NCBI RefSeq assembly: GCF_023896955.1
Contig: NZ_JAMHIW010000017.1
Span: 1 to 64,000 of the forward strand
Length of the DNA: 64,000 bases
Reading direction: 5' to 3'
Source of the DNA: Micromonospora sp. RHAY321
Lineage (GTDB): Bacteria > Actinomycetota > Actinomycetes > Mycobacteriales > Micromonosporaceae
The notes beneath the pieces were generated by a model. The model had not been told where the DNA came from and did not search any database. It saw only the letters and a program-made list of their open reading frames with translations. Made by a program: the position numbers and the translations under genes. Shown in pieces: positions 19,696 to 28,705 of the stretch; within the stretch, counting starts at the first letter, position 1, and each line of letters begins with the position of its first letter.

Positions 19696-22600
19696 TTTCC
19701 TGCTCCAGCTCTCTGGCGACCTGCGTCGCTACGGGAAAGTCACGCAACCCCAACCCCAACTCCTGCACGACTTGCTGGAAGCTCATCCCTTGACGGTCCA
19801 ACCAGGCGCGGTACTCGCGCCACGCATGGATGTTTCGGCTGATCCACTTGGCGAAGGTGGCGTCTTTGCCTGGGAAGCGGCTCTCCAGCCCAGTCGGAAG
19901 ACAGTCCGGTAGGCCGTACTCGCGGTTAGCGATGAGCATCCGCAGCAGTGCGCCGACTCTCCCTTCCGGACTGTTTGATGCTCTCCGCACAACCTCGTAG
20001 TCCTCGTGGGTCGCCAGCCAAGCCTTTCGTGACCCGGAGGTGTGCAGTTGCAACTCAAGTAACATCCCGTCGGACGAACGAAGGGTGCAGTTGAACCCGT
20101 AGAACCTGTTTCCTTCCCGCCAGAAATTCTTGCACCCGGAATCCAACACGGAGAAGCCGGTTTCGATGAGGCCATCGAGGACCGATTCCACCGCCTTTCT
20201 GTAGCGCTCACCCGACGGCATCTCGAAGCAGAACCTCAGGGCATCATTGACGCTTGCTATGAACTCCGTCGGCTCGATCGGCGTCGCACGCGTTTCATCA
20301 ACATACTTCCGTGCCAGCGACTGCAGCCCTTTGACCCGAGACCCGCGGTCACGTAGCCGGATCGGATCGCTCAAGCCCAGCGCGTCGCTGACCCTCTGCC
20401 CGACTTGGGTGAGGGAAGACTCGATTCGGTCGGCAGCAGCCAGCGCACGGTCGTGGCAGCTCGTCAACACCGCCCACTCCGAAGGCGTGAGCTGCGCCAG
20501 CTCGAGCGCCAACTGGTCGTGTCCGCTGACTACGGCTGCGTCGTCGTTCGGCGTGATCGAGTGCTCCGCTGAGCCGGGGCCGTCCAGGAGCAGGTACATC
20601 CGGTTGATGTACGGGTCGCCGTGGCCGCCCTCGTCGAGTGCCGGCGGGTGCTCCGGCAGGTCTGGACGCTCGCTGAACCGCCCTCGCGGTAGCCCTCCGA
20701 GCGGCATCGGCCGGCCGTTCCCATCGAGCACCAGCGCGTCGATGCCGACCACGTGGGGGTACAGCGGTCGGTCCCGGACGAGGCCGGTCTGCGGGTCGAC
20801 GTAGAGCACGGTGCCGTTCTGGTTGAGTGCCACCCAGGCGTGCGAGCCGCCGTTGGGCCATTCGGTGATCAGGAACGCGTAGCTGCCGTGGCCTCCCAGC
20901 AGCAGTTGGTCGTGCAGGTTGGCGTAACCCCGGTCGGCGGTCCGCCGTGTCTGCGCGGGGTCCGACGGTTGGCCGGTGGGCGGGGAGAGGAGTTGTTGGA
21001 AGCGGCCGCCGGTCGCGTCCTCCACCCGGCCCGGGCCGCCCGCCTCGCCTCGGATCGGGCGCCGGATGTCACCGTCCAGGTAGCCGTCGAAGGTGCGCGG
21101 CGCGGACACCCGTGGTCGCCCGTGCACCCACGTCTCGAACAACGACAGGGTGCAGTCCAGGCAGTTGATGCCCCGGGTGGCGTCGGCCTCGGGACCACCG
21201 TCGTTCAGGAGCCGGAACCAGCCGCCTCGGCGAGGGTCGGCGGTGCGGACGATGCTGCCGTCGGGCTCGCGGGGCATCTGCCGTTCGACGTCCACCTGGT
21301 GCAGGGCCAGCGGCGGGCGCAGCCCACCAGGCTGCCCGTACGGCCGGGAGTCGTCGATGGGCGGGGGCACGTCGTCGCCGGTGAGTCGGGACCGGCCGAC
21401 TGACTCCACCGCGCCGAGGGCGAGGGCGCCCACGTCCTTGTTGGCCTGCCGGAAGGCCGCATCGCCGATGTCCACGACCGAAGGCGCCCTGGCGCCGGCC
21501 AGCACCGCGTCGGCCAGGTCACGGAATTCGGCGTACGCCCGCATCTCGTCGTTCGCGGTCCGCTGCCAGCCGTCGGCCCACCGCGGGTGACCGGTGTGGC
21601 GGAGTTGCCAGGCGTAGTTGGCGTACTCGGCGGCCCTGCGATCGTGCTCGGCGGCCAGGGCACGCAGGCGGCTGGCCTCCGCCTGTCGGCGGCTGTTCTC
21701 GAACTCGGTCCGTCGCGACTCGTAGTAGCCCTGGTAGAGCCGCCGCTCGGCGGCTTCCGCCTCGGCCCTCCACAGGGCCGCGTACCAGTCGCTGCTCTCG
21801 ATGTCGAGCTCTGCGGGTGCTGCCACGTCGGCCGGGACCGATGCCCGGCCGCGAGCGGGATGGGCGGGTACGCGCGCCAGGGCAGGTGCCTCCCGTATCG
21901 GGAGGTGCGATGCCGCCAGCGGGCCGGTGGACATGACCGGCGGTGCCGCACCGGCGGTGGCCGTCGGGGTGGCACCGGTGGACGTGGTCGGGGTGCTCGT
22001 CGTGCCAGCCCACGGGTACCACGCGGAGGGACCGTTGCCACCGGAGGCGAGCGCACTCGCAGTCGAGGCGTGTGACGGATGCGCGACGCTGGTGGCTGTC
22101 CCGCCGGTCTGATCGGGGGTGCCGGCGACGGGCGCGGCCACCGAGGAGAGCGTGGGGTCGGCGGCGATCGGGGGCGCTGCGCTCGGCCCGTCCGCAGTGG
22201 GCGGCCCGAGTTGGTCCGGGGATGGCGCGGCGGTCTCGGCCGGGGTCACGGAACGGCTCGGCCCGTCGTCGACGGTGGGCGATCCAACGATGGTGGACGC
22301 CGATGACCCGTTCAGGTCCGACACGGCGGGCGCTGTCAGGCCGGCCTCGTACGACACAGTGGCGCCCGCCTGGGTCGACAACTGGTCGATCACAACGGAC
22401 GAACTGACATCGGCCTCGCTGACCGCCGCCTGCGACGCAGCCACCGTGGCAACGTCCTGGGGCGAGGCTAACGCGGGCGCGAGTGAGGCAGACGAGGCCG
22501 CAGCCACGGGCGCTGCGGGAACCGGCGCGGAGAAGTCGACCGGTGCCAGGGACGGGCCGGCGAGGGAGGCTCCGGCGAGGGCGTTGGCCTGCGCGTCGAG

Positions 22601-23596
22601 CCGGGCGTGCAACGCGTGGTCGGCCTGCCCGGTCGCCGAGCCGGTGGCACCGGACGCGGCGGCCCGCGCCGCGTCCTCCACCGAGGTCAGGCCACGGCCG
22701 GTGGCCAGGCTGGCGGCGTTCTCGGCCAGCACCTCGCCGGTCATTTCCCGGCCCAGGTGCTCACCGACCCGGGCCGCGCGCCCCGTCGCGTGGCGGCCCA
22801 GGCCGGCCAGTGGCGCAACCGCCCCGCCCGCGAGCCCGCCGACCGCCGACGCGCCGAGATCGGCCAGGTCCACGCCGTGCGCCCGCCCGGTGGAGTTCTG
22901 GTACGCCTGGGTCGCCAGGGTGACGCCGGCTTCCTCGGCCGCCTCCTCCAGCCCTTCCCGGGTGGCTCGCTTGGCGAACCCACGCACGCCGCCCCGCGCG
23001 ACCTCCTTGGCGGCCCGTTCGCCAGCCTCCTTGAGCCCGTGCCTGAGGGACTTGCTGGCAAGCTGTCCCATCAGCCGCTTGAAGATCTGCTGGATCAACA
23101 GCCGGGTCGCGGTGATCGCCGCGCCGGCGGCCGGAGAGGCGGCACCGGCGGTGAGCACCGCCGCCACCGCGACTGCGAGCAACTCGACGACCAGGATGCC
23201 CAGCTCGATCCAGACTTCCAGCTTGGCGCCCTCGATGTCGCAGCCGCACTCCTCGACCAGACGGCCCAGGTCGGCGGTGACCGCGAGCAGCACCGGCAGC
23301 GGGGCGTCGTCGCCCTCGGCGAGCCCCCGCCAGGCCGCCTCGAACGCGGCGTCGACCGGCCCGACGCCGCCGTATCCGCTGCGCACCTCGGCGGCGGCCG
23401 CGGCGGCGTCGGCGTGCGGGCCGGCGAGCACGGCGGCGACGGAGTACCACTGGTCGGCGACGTCCCAGACGGCCCGCTCGTTCCCCTCCGGCCACTGCAC
23501 GCCGACCGCCCAGTCGAGGGCCTCGTAGACCCAGCCGGGCACGTCCCAGGGTGCGTAGTCCAGTGGGTGCGGAATCGGGCTCGGCAGCACACTCAT
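19661..23596 (-). CDS. Polymorphic toxin with papain-fold deamidase and RelA/SpoT-like C-terminal domains
   Basis: A 1311-aa multidomain protein. Residues 1-100 resemble the WXG100-type/CpnT-like N-terminal helical domain of actinobacterial type VII effectors. A helical region extends to about 330, an Ala/Pro/Ser/Thr linker to about 620, and an Arg/Glu-rich coiled coil to about 715. Residues 805-960 match the papain-fold toxin/glutamine deamidase pattern: NCXXC (Cys812, Cys815), GGSHAW (His919) and VDPQTG (Asp934). Residues 1079-1311 look like a RelA/SpoT nucleotidyltransferase: RVKGLQSLARK, NDALRF (Asp1118) and ELQLHT (Glu1181). There is no signal peptide. It follows YbaB-like and Esx-like genes and is followed by a putative immunity gene. 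Domain calls are by motif reading. Confidence 0.8.
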   Translation of the reverse strand: MSVLPSPIPHPLDYAPWDVPGWVYEALDWAVGVQWPEGNERAVWDVADQWYSVAAVLAGPHADAAAAAAEVRSGYGGVGPVDAAFEAAWRGLAEGDDAPLPVLLAVTADLGRLVEECGCDIEGAKLEVWIELGILVVELLAVAVAAVLTAGAASPAAGAAITATRLLIQQIFKRLMGQLASKSLRHGLKEAGERAAKEVARGGVRGFAKRATREGLEEAAEEAGVTLATQAYQNSTGRAHGVDLADLGASAVGGLAGGAVAPLAGLGRHATGRAARVGEHLGREMTGEVLAENAASLATGRGLTSVEDAARAAASGATGSATGQADHALHARLDAQANALAGASLAGPSLAPVDFSAPVPAAPVAAASSASLAPALASPQDVATVAASQAAVSEADVSSSVVIDQLSTQAGATVSYEAGLTAPAVSDLNGSSASTIVGSPTVDDGPSRSVTPAETAAPSPDQLGPPTADGPSAAPPIAADPTLSSVAAPVAGTPDQTGGTATSVAHPSHASTASALASGGNGPSAWYPWAGTTSTPTTSTGATPTATAGAAPPVMSTGPLAASHLPIREAPALARVPAHPARGRASVPADVAAPAELDIESSDWYAALWRAEAEAAERRLYQGYYESRRTEFENSRRQAEASRLRALAAEHDRRAAEYANYAWQLRHTGHPRWADGWQRTANDEMRAYAEFRDLADAVLAGARAPSVVDIGDAAFRQANKDVGALALGAVESVGRSRLTGDDVPPPIDDSRPYGQPGGLRPPLALHQVDVERQMPREPDGSIVRTADPRRGGWFRLLNDGGPEADATRGINCLDCTLSLFETWVHGRPRVSAPRTFDGYLDGDIRRPIRGEAGGPGRVEDATGGRFQQLLSPPTGQPSDPAQTRRTADRGYANLHDQLLLGGHGSYAFLITEWPNGGSHAWVALNQNGTVLYVDPQTGLVRDRPLYPHVVGIDALVLDGNGRPMPLGGLPRGRFSERPDLPEHPPALDEGGHGDPYINRMYLLLDGPGSAEHSITPNDDAAVVSGHDQLALELAQLTPSEWAVLTSCHDRALAAADRIESSLTQVGQRVSDALGLSDPIRLRDRGSRVKGLQSLARKYVDETRATPIEPTEFIASVNDALRFCFEMPSGERYRKAVESVLDGLIETGFSVLDSGCKNFWREGNRFYGFNCTLRSSDGMLLELQLHTSGSRKAWLATHEDYEVVRRASNSPEGRVGALLRMLIANREYGLPDCLPTGLESRFPGKDATFAKWISRNIHAWREYRAWLDRQGMSFQQVVQELGLGLRDFPVATQVARELEQEIVELLRDLPER

Positions 23597-23612
23597 CGGG
23601 GTCGGCTCGCCG

Positions 23613-23945
23613 TCAGCGCTGGTCGGCGGCCCGGTCGAACCGGGCGGCGCTCGCAGCGTCGGTGTGCACGCTGGCGTCGACCGCGCGCACCACGTCGGTG
23701 CCCAGCTCGGTGACCCGATGCCCGATGCCCGTCCAGGCCCGCAGCACGGTCTGCTCGAACCCGCGGTAGCTCCGCTCGAACGCGGCGCCGATGTCGTCGC
23801 GGCCCCACGGCCGGGCGCCGCTGGCGGCCTCGATCTCGCCGCCCTCCGTCGCCCGTCGGCCCGTCACCGCCTCGCCTGCCAGGGCCAGGTCGGCGCCGCC
23901 CCGGCGGGCCCGGGACGGATCGAGCCAGAGCTGCCCGTCGGTCAT
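23613..23945 (-). CDS. Esx/WXG100-like small helical secretion partner
   Basis: A 110-aa, largely helical protein with a PWGRDDIGAAFERSY segment, the form the central motif often takes in actinobacterial WXG100/EspC-like proteins placed upstream of type VII toxins. It has no signal peptide. It overlaps the YbaB-like gene by 4 bp (ATGA) and lies 16 bp upstream of the toxin start. It likely serves as a secretion adaptor or chaperone for the toxin. A canonical WXG triplet is absent, so the family call is tentative. Confidence 0.65.
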   Translation of the reverse strand: MTDGQLWLDPSRARRGGADLALAGEAVTGRRATEGGEIEAASGARPWGRDDIGAAFERSYRGFEQTVLRAWTGIGHRVTELGTDVVRAVDASVHTDAASAARFDRAADQR

Positions 23946-24364
23946 GCCGACCCCTCGCGCCGCCCGAGCACCGCGTCGGCCCGGCCGAGCAGTGCGCCGT
24001 AGTCGCCGGTGCGCAGGAACTCCACCGAACCGGAGCCGGCCGGCATGCTCTCGGCGACCAGCGCGCGGGTGGCCTCGGTGGCGGCGGCCGTGGCGCCGCG
24101 GACCGTCTCGGTGATCTTCCGGCTCAGGGCCTCGGCGTCCCGGTCGCGGTAGACGGCCGGGTCCAACTCGACGGCGATCAGCTCACCCCGGGCACCCACC
24201 GTGGCGGTCACCTGCCCGTCGGCCGAGCGCCGGGTCACCCGTAGCTCGGCGAGCCGCGCCTGGAGACTGTCCAAACCGGACCTGAGCTGCTGGTACTGGC
24301 CGTAGACGTCGTCGAATCGGGCTCGTAGCTCGCGATTGGCGTCCCGGTCCACGCGTTCGCTCAC
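23942..24364 (-). CDS. YbaB/EbfC family nucleoid-associated-like protein
   Basis: A 140-aa protein with an N-terminal coiled coil (about 10-45) and the YbaB core (GQVTATVGARGELIAVELDP), typical of YbaB/EbfC proteins. In actinobacterial toxin loci such genes commonly precede an Esx-like gene and a large toxin, as here; whether they bind DNA or help secretion is not known. It starts at GTG 24362-24364 behind GGAGGAG and is the first gene of the toxin operon. Confidence 0.75.
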   Translation of the reverse strand: MSERVDRDANRELRARFDDVYGQYQQLRSGLDSLQARLAELRVTRRSADGQVTATVGARGELIAVELDPAVYRDRDAEALSRKITETVRGATAAATEATRALVAESMPAGSGSVEFLRTGDYGALLGRADAVLGRREGSA

Positions 24365-24431
24365 CCGCCGCTCCTCCCGTCACCGTCGGTAGGGCGAACC
24401 ATACCGGGTGCCACCGACCCGCGTGGTCCGG

Positions 24432-24437
24432 TAGTTT
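24432..24437 (+). promoter_or_regulatory. Candidate -10 box of a leaderless gene
   Basis: TAGTTT lies 6 bp before the GTG start at 24444. That spacing places transcription initiation at or next to the start codon, and no ribosome-binding sequence is present. Leaderless genes with a TANNNT box just upstream are common in actinobacteria. No clear -35 is visible. Confidence 0.45.
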
Positions 24438-24443
24438 CTGTGC

Positions 24444-25685
24444 GTGATCGACCGTCAACAAGCCGAGCAGCTCGCGGCCGTCTGGGCTCACCGGGATTCC
24501 CAGCGCCTCGGCCACGAGTGCACCCCGACGGTCGACGAGTTCGACCTCGGCTACGTCATCACATCCATCGTGCCGACCGAGGTACGGACAGTGCCCGGTG
24601 ACCTGCCGACAACCGTCATCGACAAGCAGACCGGCAAGGTCACCACCTGGCCCCGGGTGCCGAGCACCGTCGTGGCGGACATGTACCGACGCAGCCAGCC
24701 CACCGGGCCCACCGCCGCGCGCACCGTCGACCAGTCGAGCCTGCTGGTCCGGGAGATCCATCGAGCCGCCACCCCGAACACCACCGCGCATCTGACCATC
24801 GACGGTCGCATTTGGACAGCCCAGGGTACGAAGGGCGACGTCCCGCTGAACCACCACCCGCTCATCCGCGCCTACCTGGATGAGCTGCCACCTGGCGAGC
24901 TGGTTCGCGGCGGCGAGGGCCATGCCGAGCTGATCGTGGTTTCCGACGTGCTGCACGAGTACGACCACCGGCGGACGACCGAGGGCATCGCGCCGATGGG
25001 TCGGGCCGAGGCCGCCGCACTGCTGGACGGCGCCCGGTTCGAGATCTTCCGGATCCGCGAGCCGGGTGATCCGGCAGGTGGTCCCGCCGACCGGCCCTGC
25101 GACTCGTGCATCAACTTCCTGGTACGCGCCAACGTTCTGCCCGAGTCAGCTCGGGCGTACACCGAAGCCTGGTACCCGCCGACGGAGCCCGACCCTGATC
25201 CCGGCCGCTTCCCTCCGGAGGTGGCCAACGCGCTGGTGGCGGCCGGTTGGCGGCCCCACCTCGGGGACCAACTCATGGCCGCCGCGGCCGTACGGGACGT
25301 CACCGCCGTGCCCGGGCGGGCTCACCGCCACGAGGTCTTTCCCGCCGTCACGGAGACGCTGACCGCGTTTCCCAGCCTGGTCGGTGCCCGCCGCGGCCCG
25401 GGCGAGCAGGTGTGGATCTCCCGCTTCGACATCCGCCCGCACACCATCGCGCACACCGCCGACACGCTCGCCGACTTCGGTGCGGTGCTCGGCGTGCGGC
25501 TCTTCCCGATCGGCACCGAGCAGCAGGACAGCATCCTCGCGGTGGACGAGCGCGGCCGGATCTTCGCGCTCGATCAGGCCGGCGAGTGGTTCCTGGGCGA
25601 CACCATCGACGCCGCGCTGACCACCCTGCTGCTCGGTCGTGCGCCGGCAAGGGTGCGCGCCGACGGCACCTGGCAGGCCGGCTAG
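24444..25685 (+). CDS. YwqJ-like deaminase protein with C-terminal SUKH-3 domain
   Basis: A 413-aa protein with three apparent parts. Residues 1-85 resemble the YrhB/Imm35-type segment (EFDLGYVI, VIDKQTGKVTTWP). The middle carries a cytidine-deaminase-like zinc site, GHAEL followed by PCDSC about 70 residues later, as in YwqJ-family deaminases of polymorphic toxin systems. The last third (AAGWRPHLGDQL through LFPIGTEQQDSILAVDERGRIF) fits the SUKH-3 immunity-type superfamily. It is divergent from the toxin operon and ends tail-to-tail with a 4-bp overlap with the aldehyde dehydrogenase. Whether it acts as a toxin-like enzyme, an immunity protein or both is unknown. Confidence 0.75.
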   Translation: MIDRQQAEQLAAVWAHRDSQRLGHECTPTVDEFDLGYVITSIVPTEVRTVPGDLPTTVIDKQTGKVTTWPRVPSTVVADMYRRSQPTGPTAARTVDQSSLLVREIHRAATPNTTAHLTIDGRIWTAQGTKGDVPLNHHPLIRAYLDELPPGELVRGGEGHAELIVVSDVLHEYDHRRTTEGIAPMGRAEAAALLDGARFEIFRIREPGDPAGGPADRPCDSCINFLVRANVLPESARAYTEAWYPPTEPDPDPGRFPPEVANALVAAGWRPHLGDQLMAAAAVRDVTAVPGRAHRHEVFPAVTETLTAFPSLVGARRGPGEQVWISRFDIRPHTIAHTADTLADFGAVLGVRLFPIGTEQQDSILAVDERGRIFALDQAGEWFLGDTIDAALTTLLLGRAPARVRADGTWQAG

Positions 25686-27121
25686 AGCGCGAGCCCGGTC
25701 AGGACCATGACCCTCGGCTCGGTGTAGTCGTCCATGGCGCTGCGCAGCCCTTCCCGGCCGATGCCGCTGCCCTTGACCCCGCCGTACGGCATCTGGTCGG
25801 CCCGGTACGACGGCACGTCGCCGACGATCACCCCGCCCACCTCCAGCGACCGCGCGGCGGCGAAGGCCACGTCGAGGCGCCGGGTGAACACGCCCGCCTG
25901 CAACCCGTACACCGAATCGTTGACCGCGGTGAACGCGGCCTGGTCGTCGGCGACCGGGGCGACCACCAGCACCGGCCCGAACACCTCCTCGGCGACGACC
26001 TTGGCGTCCGCCGGCACACCGGTCAGCACGGTTGGCGGGTAGGTCGCGCCGTCGCGGGCGCCGCCCACCTCGACGGTGGCGCCGGCCGCGACCGCCTCGC
26101 CCACCCACGTCTCGACCCGGCGGGCCGCGTCCTCGGACACCATCGGCCCCACGTCCGTCGACTCCGCGGCGGGGTCACCCGTACGCAGTGCGCGCACCGC
26201 GGCCACCAGCCGGGGCAGGAAGTCCGCGAAGAGCGTGTGGTGCACGTACACCCGCTGGACCGCGATGCACGACTGCCCGGCCTGGTAGTTGGCGAACGTG
26301 GCGATCCGCTGCGCGGCGAAGGTCAGATCCTCGTCCGAGGTCCAGTCCGCGCAGATCACCGCCGCCGCGTTGCCGCCCAACTCCAGCGTCACGTGCTTCT
26401 CCGGCACCTGCCGGCGGATGGCCGCGCCGACCGGCCCGGACCCGGTGAACGACACCACCGGCAGGCGGGGGTCGGTGACCAGCTCGGCGGCGCGGGAGTT
26501 CGGCAGCGGCAGGACCGAGAACATGCCAGCCGGCAGCTCGGTCTCGGCCAGCAGCTCGCCGAGCAGCAGAGCCGACAGTGGGGTCGCCGGGGCCGGCTTG
26601 ACGATGATGGGCGCGCCGACCGCGATTGCCGGTGCCACCTTGTGCGCGACCAGGTTGAGCGGGAAGTTGAACGGCGCGATGCCGAGCACCGGCCCCTTCG
26701 GCACCCGCCGGACCAGCGCGATCCGACCGCTGGCGGCCGGGTCGGTGTCGAGTCGTTGCAGCTCCCCGGAGAAACGCCGGGCCTCCTCGGCGGCCCACCG
26801 GAAGGTGGACACCGCCCGCCCGACCTCGGCTCGGGCCCACTTCACCGGCTTGCCGTTCTCGGCGGTGATCAGCGCCGCGACCTCCTCGGCGCGTTCGGCG
26901 AGCCGTCGGGACACGTGGTCCAGGGCCGCCGCCCGGGCGTGCGCGGGCAGGGCCGCGGCCTGCGCGGCCACCCCGGCCGCCGCGGCGACGGCGGCCTCGA
27001 CCTGGTCGGCCGTGGCGAGGGTGGTACGCCCCACCGGGCGACCGTCGTACGGGTGGTGGACGGTCAGCTCGCCCTCGCCGTGGGCGGGGCGGGAGGCGAC
27101 GAAGAAGGCTGCGGGCTCCAC
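25682..27121 (-). CDS. NAD(P)-dependent aldehyde dehydrogenase
   Basis: A 479-aa aldehyde dehydrogenase with the cofactor/glycine motif VSFTGSGPVG, the catalytic Glu context HVTLELGGNAA and the catalytic Cys in AGQSCIAVQRV. The substrate is not fixed by sequence. Because it is divergent from an aminobutyraldehyde dehydrogenase-gabT pair, succinic semialdehyde is a reasonable guess. It starts at GTG 27119-27121. It shares a 144-bp regulatory region with the next gene. Confidence 0.9.
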   Translation of the reverse strand: MEPAAFFVASRPAHGEGELTVHHPYDGRPVGRTTLATADQVEAAVAAAAGVAAQAAALPAHARAAALDHVSRRLAERAEEVAALITAENGKPVKWARAEVGRAVSTFRWAAEEARRFSGELQRLDTDPAASGRIALVRRVPKGPVLGIAPFNFPLNLVAHKVAPAIAVGAPIIVKPAPATPLSALLLGELLAETELPAGMFSVLPLPNSRAAELVTDPRLPVVSFTGSGPVGAAIRRQVPEKHVTLELGGNAAAVICADWTSDEDLTFAAQRIATFANYQAGQSCIAVQRVYVHHTLFADFLPRLVAAVRALRTGDPAAESTDVGPMVSEDAARRVETWVGEAVAAGATVEVGGARDGATYPPTVLTGVPADAKVVAEEVFGPVLVVAPVADDQAAFTAVNDSVYGLQAGVFTRRLDVAFAAARSLEVGGVIVGDVPSYRADQMPYGGVKGSGIGREGLRSAMDDYTEPRVMVLTGLAL

Positions 27122-27173
27122 GCCGAGCAGCGTAGACGAGGAACCAGCCGACGGAAACAGTCGCCGTAGCCCT

Positions 27174-27223
27174 TGTCTGCCGCGAATTCAGTAGCCAAGA
27201 TGGCAGACAGATTGCGATAACCG
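27174..27223. promoter_or_regulatory. Divergent promoter region with inverted repeat
   Basis: TGTCTGCC at 27174-27181 and its exact reverse complement GGCAGACA at 27202-27209 flank a 20-bp spacer. Inside the spacer GCGAATTCAGTAGCC (27182-27196) is a loose match to the GCGAATTCCGTTGCG upstream of the aminotransferase at 51047. TGCGATAACCG at 27213-27223, an extended -10-like sequence, recurs exactly at 50981-50991. It likely drives the gene at 27266; regulation is inferred. Confidence 0.4.
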
Positions 27224-27265
27224 CCGCAGAATCGCACCCCCGGCCCCCTTCGGAGAGTTCCCGTC

Positions 27266-28702
27266 ATGAGTGACCAGCAGCAGCTGCGCAACTTCGTCAA
27301 CGGCTCCTACGTCGAACCGGCCGACGGCGGCTACGCCGACCTGATCGACCCCTGCACGGGCGAGGTGTTCGCCCAGGCCCCGGTCTCCGGCGCCGCCGAC
27401 GTGGACGCGGCGATGACCGCCGCCGCGACCGCGTTCGAGAGCTGGCGGGAGGTGACACCGGCCGAGCGGCAGCGGGCGATGCTCAAGCTCGCCGACGCCG
27501 TGGAGGCCCGGGCGGCCGAGCTGGTCGACGCCGAGGTCCGCAACACCGGCAAGCCGCGCCAGCTCACCGCCGAGGAGGAGCTGCCGCCGGCGGTGGACCA
27601 GTTCCGCTTCTTCGCCGGCGCCGCCCGGCTGCTGGAGGGGCGATCCGCCGGTGAGTACATGGCGGGGCACACCTCGTACGTGCGGCGTGAGCCGATCGGC
27701 GTCTGCGCCCAGGTCACCCCGTGGAACTACCCGCTCATGATGGCCGTCTGGAAGATCGCCCCGGCGCTCGCCGCCGGCAACACGGTGGTGCTCAAGCCGT
27801 CGGACACCACGCCGGTGTCGACGCTGCTGCTCGCCGAGATCGCCGCCGAGTTCTTCCCGCCGGGTGTGTTCAACGTGGTCTGCGGTGACCGGGACACCGG
27901 TCGTGCCCTCGTCTCGCACCCGACCCCGCAGCTGGTGTCGATCACCGGCTCCACCCGCGCGGGCATGGAGGTCGCCGCCGCGGCGGCCCCCGACCTGAAG
28001 CGGACCCACCTGGAGCTGGGCGGCAAGGCCCCGGTGGTCATCTTCGACGACGCGGACGTGGCGGCGGCGGCCGAGGCCATCGCGCTGGGCGGCTACTTCA
28101 ACGCCGGGCAGGACTGCACGGCGGCCACCCGCGTGCTGGCCGGCCCGGGCATCCACGACGACTTCGTGGCGGCGCTCGCCGAGCAGGCCCGCAACACGAA
28201 GACCGGCGCCCCGGACGACGCCGACGTGCTCTACGGCCCGCTGAACAACGCCAACCAGCTCGCCCGGGTCAGCGGCTTCGTCGACCGGCTGCCGGACCAC
28301 GCGGCGATCCAGAGCGGCGGGTCCCGGCAGGGCGAGCGCGGCTACTTCTACTCCCCGACCGTGGTCTCCGGGTTGCGCCAGGCCGACGAGATCATCCAGG
28401 ACGAGGTGTTCGGGCCGGTCATCACCGTGCAGCGCTTCTCCGACGAGGACGAGGCGGTGCGCTGGGCCAACGGCGTCGACTACGGCCTCTCGGCGTCGGT
28501 CTGGACGAAGGACCACGGCCGGGCGATGCGGATGACCCGGCGGCTGGACTTCGGCTGCGTCTGGGTGAACACCCACATCCCGTTCGTCTCGGAGATGCCG
28601 CACGGCGGGTTCAAGCACTCCGGGCACGGCAAGGACCTGTCGGTCTACAGCCTGGAGGACTACACCCGCATCAAGCACGTCATGCACAACATCGAGGGCT
28701 GA
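27266..28702 (+). CDS. Gamma-aminobutyraldehyde dehydrogenase-like
   Basis: A 478-aa aldehyde dehydrogenase. The motifs include PWNYPLMMAVWKIAPALAAGN, the glycine motif ITGSTRAGMEV, catalytic Glu in HLELGGKAPV and catalytic Cys in AGQDCTAATRV. The family flavour (GNTVVLKPSDTTPVST) is that of the putrescine-pathway PatD/PuuC type. It would oxidise 4-aminobutanal to GABA. ATG 27266 follows GGAGAG, and gabT begins 3 bp after its stop, so the two form one operon. Confidence 0.85.
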   Translation: MSDQQQLRNFVNGSYVEPADGGYADLIDPCTGEVFAQAPVSGAADVDAAMTAAATAFESWREVTPAERQRAMLKLADAVEARAAELVDAEVRNTGKPRQLTAEEELPPAVDQFRFFAGAARLLEGRSAGEYMAGHTSYVRREPIGVCAQVTPWNYPLMMAVWKIAPALAAGNTVVLKPSDTTPVSTLLLAEIAAEFFPPGVFNVVCGDRDTGRALVSHPTPQLVSITGSTRAGMEVAAAAAPDLKRTHLELGGKAPVVIFDDADVAAAAEAIALGGYFNAGQDCTAATRVLAGPGIHDDFVAALAEQARNTKTGAPDDADVLYGPLNNANQLARVSGFVDRLPDHAAIQSGGSRQGERGYFYSPTVVSGLRQADEIIQDEVFGPVITVQRFSDEDEAVRWANGVDYGLSASVWTKDHGRAMRMTRRLDFGCVWVNTHIPFVSEMPHGGFKHSGHGKDLSVYSLEDYTRIKHVMHNIEG

Positions 28703-28705
28703 CCC

